A stretch of 64,000 nucleotides of DNA from Zeugodacus cucurbitae (Eukaryota > Arthropoda > Insecta > Diptera > Tephritidae), in assembly GCF_028554725.1 (NCBI RefSeq), contig NC_071667.1:13871501-13935500 (forward strand), written 5' to 3'. This document shows, one piece after another, positions 57,957 through 64,000 of the stretch. Below the pieces are notes generated by a model, which worked only from the letters and a program-made list of their open reading frames with translations, did not search any database and was not told the DNA's origin. Numbering within the stretch: position 1 is the first letter of the stretch; every line of letters begins with the position of its first letter. Position numbers and translations under genes: made by a program.

Positions 57957-59372
57957 TTAGAGTTCAGGTGACCCCTCCACCTCCTGCAAGACTAATGAAG
58001 TCGCCATTATCTCATCAATTCCGAGATCTTTTTCGACTTCACCCGTATCCAGTGTGTTTACATTGCCATCCGCAGGGTGGCGCTTTTTGAGGCGAAGGAA
58101 TACGTTTCCAACTCCCCACGCCATCTTCCCGAATCTGGCATATAAGATGTCGTCAGCCGCCTTATTGATTTGGAGTATGTAGCTCTGGCCTCCATCTGCG
58201 TTAGCAGTTTTAGCTACGCTCAGTACTCTCCAATCACTGGTCGGAACGTCCGGGTTTTGTCGTTGTAGCAGTCGAAGTGCATGTTCCGGGTCTACCACGC
58301 GAGGTATCACCACCTTCGCTTTGGGAACCGACGGAATGCTGCTCCGATCCACAACCTCGAGTTTCGCGTCGTTACACAGGTTTGGAAGCATTCTCACTGC
58401 TTCCTTCACCCAGGTCAGCGACGGATCGTCCTGACATTTAAGGATTTTGACGCCAACAAGCCACCCCGCTCCATCAAACGTTGTCATTGGTGCGCTAGGA
58501 TCGGCGTCCATCCTCGAGAAGAGCGCTTCTAGTAGCTTCATTTCGATTACTTTCCACCGCTCCTTCGACATCTGTCCCAGCGGGTTACTGCGGTCAATGA
58601 GAGCCACGATCAAGTGTCGCTTTGCCACCTCATTAGCTGCCGCCGCTGCTCTGGACGTTGTTGGCTTGTCGTCCGCTCGCTTGACTTTTGGCTTCTCAGC
58701 CTCGTCTTTTGCCTTCCTTTTCTTTGTTGGCGCTTTCGGTTCGCTCTCTGTCAACCGTTGCCTCTTCTCAGCGATATGCTCCTCGATACGGTTAGCAAAT
58801 GCTGAGTTCGAGGCACTGCAGCAACTACGTGAGGCAAAGTGCGCTCGGCCGCTTTTCACCTCCTCTCTGGCCCAAGCCAACCGTTTCATCTCCTCTTCAC
58901 TCAGGTTGGACTTGCCTTCGAGTCGGTTACAAATGCCGACCGCCGTCTCGATTTGGCTTTCAACCCCTCCTTGCTGGGCTTCTTCCGGGGCCCTCTTGGA
59001 ACCCTCGGTCGAATCCTGCGGAGAGCGAAGAAGCTCTTCTTCTTTGTCAGTATTTATGCTCATAGCGCTTTCTGGGTCCGAATCTTCATGGATTGCGGAA
59101 CACGCACGCTGATGAGCTGGTCTGGCAGTAGCATTACAACCACCGCAACCTGCTTCCGTTGCAGTGGAGGTGTGGCCGCTGGCGACAGCTTGAAAAGTCG
59201 CTGTGCCCGCCGGTGGTAGCAGGATCGTCTCGCACCGACGTTTGGGCTGATATCCCAGCCCGCTGTTCTTCCTTTTTGTCCTCCATATTGAGTTTTTGTA
59301 TTCGGGGGTCTCTACCCCTAGCGTTTTATGCCTACCGCCAGGTACCTCACTGGCAATGGCTGATGTACTCAC
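57957..59372 (-). CDS. LOA-like LINE ORF1 protein, 471 codons
   Basis: Open frame directly upstream of ORF2. Presumed nucleic-acid-binding chaperone of the retrotransposon particle. Residues about 1-200 are low complexity. A Lys-rich NLS-like stretch (APTKKRKAKDEAEKPKVKR) lies at about 210-235. A folded C-terminal half includes GWLVGVKILKCQDDPSLTWV and VVIPRVVDPEHALRLLQRQN, which resembles the DUF4780-type ORF1 domain of insect LINEs (from memory). In this copy the frame opens with GTG, four codons after an upstream TAA. The first in-frame ATG is about 100 codons in (AMSINTDKEEEL), so the original ATG was probably mutated. Confidence 0.75.
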   Translation of the reverse strand: MSTSAIASEVPGGRHKTLGVETPEYKNSIWRTKRKNSGLGYQPKRRCETILLPPAGTATFQAVASGHTSTATEAGCGGCNATARPAHQRACSAIHEDSDPESAMSINTDKEEELLRSPQDSTEGSKRAPEEAQQGGVESQIETAVGICNRLEGKSNLSEEEMKRLAWAREEVKSGRAHFASRSCCSASNSAFANRIEEHIAEKRQRLTESEPKAPTKKRKAKDEAEKPKVKRADDKPTTSRAAAAANEVAKRHLIVALIDRSNPLGQMSKERWKVIEMKLLEALFSRMDADPSAPMTTFDGAGWLVGVKILKCQDDPSLTWVKEAVRMLPNLCNDAKLEVVDRSSIPSVPKAKVVIPRVVDPEHALRLLQRQNPDVPTSDWRVLSVAKTANADGGQSYILQINKAADDILYARFGKMAWGVGNVFLRLKKRHPADGNVNTLDTGEVEKDLGIDEIMATSLVLQEVEGSPEL

Positions 59373-59441
59373 GCCTCCACCGCCTTATGAGGATACATAT
59401 AGAGCATTCCAACATATGATGATGGATGTGGAGTACATCAG

Positions 59442-59583
59442 CCTTAGCTAGATGGCGCCTGCCTGCACTGCCGTGACTTAGCTTGTCATAGACAGCTTGA
59501 GACCCCAGCAGTGCAGGCAGCGCCACCCATTGCCCAGTCGACACCCGCGCGGAGGATATAGCCAAGAGGAATTTTTGTCGACC
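59442..59583 (-). ncRNA. HDV-like self-cleaving ribozyme at the LINE 5' end (predicted)
   Basis: Minus strand, in HDV order. P1 5' GGTCGACA (59576-59583); P2 5' TCTTGGCT (59560-59567); P3 TCC / L3 TCCGCGC / P3' GGG (59544-59556); P1' TGTCGACT (59536-59543); then GGGCAA (59530-59535). P4 is a long GC-rich hairpin (59454-59524, arms GCAGTGCAGGCA and the complement). J4/2 ATCT; P2' AGCTAAGG (59442-59449). The L3 TCC-GCGC and CTGGGCAA segments closely match the HDV ribozyme. HDV-like ribozymes are known at 5' ends of R2, RTE and LOA-type LINEs, where they free the 5' end of the RNA. Cleavage would fall before G at 59583. Uncertain: 3-base P2-P3 spacer and short J4/2. Confidence 0.7.
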
Positions 59584-62254
59584 AAGTTCAATTTAAGTAT
59601 GAATTCAAAAATTCAACTGATTGTTTTCCCTTTATATTATGTACGAAACAAAAATTAAACTAATTTAATTATTTTGTCAATAATTAACGAAAGACTAGAA
59701 TGTTGTAATTTTTCCAAGTAAAATAAGCAAATATATTTACATTTTTCTTCAATTTCGTTTAAATTTTGCAAGTACATCTTCTAAAAAATAAGCAATTAAA
59801 ATAGAATAACAAAGAAACAGCATTCAATTGTTGAAAAAACTGTCGCTAAAATCAATGACAATGACAGAGGTGACAAGAAAAATGACATTGAAGATAACCG
59901 GAAAAGCACTGCAAAAAATATAAAAACAAATAGAAATGAAAATGTGAAATGTGGAATGGTCTTTAAAACGTAGGAAACGTAGGAAAAGCGTCCAAGTCAT
60001 TTTTATTATCTACAAAATCGAGCAAGGTGGACGAGTACGAGGCAGAGAAAAATGAGTGAAAGCAAGCTGCGTGACAACTGAAAAATGCTTTAAAGTTCAC
60101 GCAAGTTACGAACTTCTTTTACGTCATCAACGTAAGTTCCAGAATGTGTCCAATATGTTCGAAATAATTAAAATCCAAGTTGAAATTCACATTTTTTGTT
60201 TTCCCTTACAGGTTTGGTGCGTTTTTAAAGCTTCAGCTTCGACGTTTTTTTATGAAATGATTTTACCGTTCCTTTGTTTAATGCCTTTTGACAGATTTCG
60301 TTGTGTTGACACGCACAGTAGCGGTCTGCTCGCATATGCCTCGGGTCAGAAATAACAACAAAATTCATATAAATGCTTTATGTTGGTGTTGTGGCTTTCA
60401 AGGTTATGTTGGTCAAAATGTGAAATGTGAAAGTGATATTCTTGTGAAATTCAGATATTTTTGCATTGGTTGCTTTTAATTGTTTGCTGCAGTGATATTA
60501 AATGGAATTCTTTAAACTTACAGCAAATTTAGTGTTACTAAGGAAAGCAGTATATGCGCCGATTTCTCGACTTACTAAGTACATAATTTTTAGAACCAGT
60601 ACTTATAATTCAAAATATTCCTTTAGGGTTTTAGATTTAATGCAAAAGTAAAGTCCTACCTCTGCGAATAAAGAGAACATTTTGCAAAGATATTTTAATT
60701 ATCATCTTCGGCATTTCTGTTACTTTTGTTCAAGTGAAGAGTAAACTTGACATTGCGAAATTAGGCAAATACTAGTGTGCTAATGAGAAATCGGTCAATT
60801 GGTTCTTCGAGCATAATTTTCATCGATATATGATTATATTTCAATCACCACATTGTTAATAATGTTACGTTCTATTATTTTATTTTAACAGTTAACTTTT
60901 CAATAATCTTTAATATAAGCGTTCAGCCAGCCAGTTCATTTAATATATTGCATTGGAACAGCATGACGTATACGCAACCTTCTGAGCAAAATGCAAAAAT
61001 ACCAATGCAAATCGTTTGCCAAGTACACAAAAGGAACTGCAAATTTTATTAACAGTAAAATGGGGTATGCATTCACTGTGAACTAAAACAAACATACACG
61101 CTGTGTTTGCAAAATTTTTTGTTGTTTTTATTATATCGAAATATATTGAGTTGCACACCAGAAGAAATGGGATATGAGCAATTTTTATATATTTTTTGCA
61201 GTTGTTTAATACGAAATGTTGTTCCAAAAATTGCTTGCTTGCAAAAGTCGGTGTGTATATCATTTGTTACTTAAAAGTTGAACTTGAACTGTTATCTCAG
61301 AGCTCACTGTACACTGAGCAGTTGAAATGCAGCAAGGTAAAAGTACTCACATATGTGGGTGCATGCTACGTGCTCGCAATGCTTGGCTGTTGTAAGGAAA
61401 ATATGCTACAGACGGCTTATTAGCTAGGAAATGCCAAAACATTAGAAAGGCATACAAATTGTATACGAGTATATGTGCATGCAGTTTATATATTTATGTA
61501 TAATAGGGTGGTATAAGAGTACTCTTTAAGCAATTTATACATTATTCTAATGTCTTTACCTTCAATAATGCACTGCATGGTACGTTACTTCAAACTTAGT
61601 TCAATATAATTTTTCTATGTGATCTGTGGTAGAAATGTTTCCAAGAAAGTTCTAATTGGTTTCTTTTATGACTCCTTGGTGCATCAATGAGGTTAAGTTG
61701 AATTCGGAAAATTTCAAATATAAAGTTCGAATAGGTCATAGCTCCGATCATGTCCAGTAAATAATATCAAATTTACTAAAATACAAGCATAGCTATTTTC
61801 TAACAATACAAACATTATTGCTCTGGACTTATTGCGTGCCTAGTTTTGCCTCTGACACATTCTTCGTTCTGCAAATTCTCCAGTTGCATGAATGTGAATC
61901 TGGCATGTCCACAGTTGTGTCTGGTAAGCACACACGTAGTTCTCATATTTCCTTAAAGAAATACTTGTTGAAATGTTCATCAAATTCTTGGCGTCAGAAT
62001 TTAAACAACAATGATGTTTCTGGAATTTATACAAAAATGAAAATATGCTTTCAAGATGATACTTGATGTAAACTTATATTGAACTTATTCAACAAAAATG
62101 TGATAGATTACTTTCGAAAATTTTGGTCTAAAAATTGGTTTTAACGAATGAATTAATGCACTGCCGGCATAAAAAATATATGGAAAAATAAGGTCCAAAG
62201 TCCTAGGTCCTCTTGTTCGTTATCTGAGGAATTTAGATGAGAAATGCAAATAAA
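59584..62254. other. No gene seen
   Basis: AT-rich flanking DNA. Frames of 60-107 codons on both strands (60056-60355, 60940-61263 and others) have no recognisable domains. No RNA gene noticed. Confidence 0.5.
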
Positions 62255-62375
62255 CCCCGTGTCAAAAGTCATTGACCTCGGTCAAATTGTAAACAAACTG
62301 TTGACAAATGATTTGTGTGCATTATGATCGGTGTTGGTTTACATTTTAAATGAGGTCAATGAATTTTGACAGGGG
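62255..62375. mobile_element. 121-bp foldback MITE
   Basis: CCCCGTGTCAAAAGTCATTG and (complement of the right side) CCCCTGTCAAAATTCATTG continue inward with GACCTC...TGTAAAC on both arms, leaving a loop of about 40 bases. TA lies 2 bp outside the left CCCC and directly beside the right GGGG. Non-coding. Confidence 0.7.
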
Positions 62376-63797
62376 TATGTGTAGATTCTGGTCGAGTTCA
62401 ATACCATTTTGAGAGATCATGTGTTATAAAAAACCGTTATGTGAACATTGTACTATGTACCGCTTATGTTGGGAGTGTTTACTTATTTTTAAAATTTTAC
62501 ACTGATATGAAGTGATGAAGTATGTTACCGTTTTATACCATAAATAGTATCGAATTAAAAATTTTAAACGTATGGCAACTCTACTCGAAACTGTTTTCAA
62601 TTGTAAGACTTTTAACTCGGTTGAAATGCCATTTTTTCAATAAGTGTCCTTCTCAAAGAGCATTTTAGTAAGCTCTTTTTAATGACATTTTATTACGAAA
62701 TGAAATTTCATTGCTTTTATATTTATTTTAATACCTAGCATAAAATGATTTTTCAAAGAGAAAATTTACTAATCTTTTCCTTTTTGACGTATTTATTATA
62801 TTGACTATTTGACATATGGTATTCTATGGTTGGTATATTCCATATATAAATATTTGTATCCGTATTTTTTTTAGCCTGGATTTTCTGTATATTTTACAAA
62901 GTATATGAAGTGGCATTATTGTACAGAATAAGAAACTGCATTTGCACAACACAAGTCTGCACAAACAGACTGACAATAAGCTTAGTCTTTTACGACGTTT
63001 CATGCCATAGTTTGGCTGCATTGCTACAAAATATTTATCTTCTTTTTACCAAAAGTATTCTACTGAGGCCGCAAAGCATTGAATGCTTATAATGCAATAA
63101 TGCTGACATGTTCCAATGCAATTTGGCAAATTTAGCGGAATGTTGGCTAAGATGCTTTTGTTGCATGGTTGCAATCAATTTACCTGCCAATATGTGCACT
63201 TAGCTGCTGTTCTCAAGAGGTATGTGTGTGGGTTGGCAAAGAACTCTTTATATGCTATGACTGTATCGATAATAACACGTAAAGGTTGTGGGCTCAACCC
63301 ATGGTCATAGCTGATCCGTTGTAAAGCCGATATATACTGACAAAAAATATTAAGGAATACGTTCTAAACGATATTTTTTAGAATTTTTTTTCACCATAGT
63401 CTAACTTTTTGGTTAATATGAGATCCAAAGTTATATGTATTATATTTATTCTTACTATCTCATTGCATATCATATTATATAAACTAAATAGATAGTGATG
63501 CACACATGCAAACATATTCAAGTTTCTGATTTTATGCCAAATTTAGATTCTGTTGATCTTTCATATAAAAATTCGCATTGTGTTGCGAAAAATATTTATT
63601 TTTTATTTTACGTATTTTTCACATATTTCACATACAATTTTGCTTGTTTAAATTATGTGCATATATTATCTGCATTGCGGCTTTGTCTACTTGTTGACGA
63701 AGTCTAACTCGTCTTCTCTACATTACAACTCAGTTGTTGTTGTGTGGATTTCTTTCATGCAGGTCAAGTACAGTTTGGTTTGTCTATTATAAATACA
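62376..63797. other. No gene seen
   Basis: AT-rich. A fragment AACCGTTATGTGAAC near 62434 recalls the hairpin-proximal DINE-like motif but is too short to call. No gene. Confidence 0.5.
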
Positions 63798-64000
63798 TCT
63801 TAATATATAAAAATCACGTGTCACGTTGTTTGTTTTCGATGGACTCCTAAACTACTGAACCGATTTTAATGAAATTTTTAACACTGTGTGCAGTTTGGTC
63901 CAACTTGAAAGATAGGATAGTTTATAACTCTCCTTATAGTCGCATTATTTATTTATTGCAAATTATTTGTTTATTATTAGCAAAGAGCTATCCACCAGTT
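63798..64000 (+). mobile_element. Helitron 5' end, running off the window
   Basis: A|TCTTAATATATAAAAATCAC (TC start at 63798 preceded by A), followed by ACTACTGAACCGATTTTAAT, the standard opening of many insect Helitrons. The rest lies beyond the window, so coding capacity is unknown. Confidence 0.5.

Larger units (their letters stand above)
55690..59583 (-). mobile_element. LOA-like non-LTR retrotransposon (I/LOA group), internally deleted
   Basis: 5' end near 59583 (start of a predicted HDV-like ribozyme), ORF1, then an ORF2 with endonuclease remnant, RT and Cys-rich tail, and a short 3' end near 55690. About 3.9 kb, shorter than expected because much of the endonuclease and the RNase H domain are missing. 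No convincing TSD; the 3' limit is approximate. GC content is clearly above the surroundings. Confidence 0.85.

Noticed and set aside
58447..59112. 221-codon plus-strand ORF opposite ORF1
   Set aside because: Antisense shadow of ORF1 in GC-rich LINE sequence.
55690..59600. TSD for the LOA-like LINE using shared CAATTT near 55670 and 59590
   Set aside because: The word is short, AT-rich and not flush with the predicted 5' end; not supportable.
1..64000. tRNA, rRNA or snRNA genes
   Set aside because: No B-box-like GGTTCGAATCC or other RNA-gene core was recognised by eye; a tRNAscan-SE run would be needed to exclude them.

Overview
The window reads as non-coding chromosomal DNA from a dipteran fly, most likely a tephritid fruit fly. 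The evidence is the AT-rich background and a near full-length DD41D mariner of the rosa type (a family described from Ceratitis). It also carries a very abundant repeat family with a (GACR)n tract like the Drosophila DINE-1/mini-me repeats, plus LOA-like and RTE-like LINEs. No host protein-coding gene can be supported. Apart from one weak first-exon candidate near 18.3 kb, every recognisable protein belongs to a transposable element (TE), and the rest looks like intergenic or large-intron sequence.

Layout. 0-9 kb: AT-rich DNA, a pogo-like end, a 548-bp MITE with 9-bp target duplications (5.9 kb), and DINE-like repeats, one nested inside another (6.75-9.1 kb). 10.2-10.95 kb: tandem repeats, including an array of splice-acceptor-like motifs. 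14.7-15.7 kb: dead Tc1-like element. 20.8-22.1 kb: rosa copy 1. 26.3-26.9 kb: short Tc1-like element. 27.9-29.3 kb: a 1.44-kb TIR element whose ends start with the RSS-like heptamer CACAGTG and which carries its own small gene. 31-34.2 kb: RTE-like LINE 1. 35.0-35.9 kb: rosa copy 2. 38.5-40.2 kb: 5'-truncated RTE-like LINE 2 with an 11-bp TSD. 40.3-42.3 kb: inverted-repeat-bounded segment. 44-47.5 kb: two MITEs around a dead Tc1-like transposase. 48.5-50.7 kb: Helitron remnants with helicase motifs and a textbook 3' end. 55.7-59.6 kb: LOA-like LINE with an HDV-like ribozyme fold at its 5' end. 63.8 kb to the end: a Helitron 5' end leaving the window.

The TEs form a layered landscape. DINE-like repeats (about 18 copies or fragments, both strands) are the substrate into which rosa copy 2, LINE 1 and another DINE-like copy were inserted. 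None of the elements appears autonomous. Rosa copy 1 has a single Asp-to-Tyr change in its third catalytic residue, rosa copy 2 has lost the DNA-binding domain, and all LINEs are frameshifted, truncated or internally deleted. All identifications are by eye from motifs; no database search was run.
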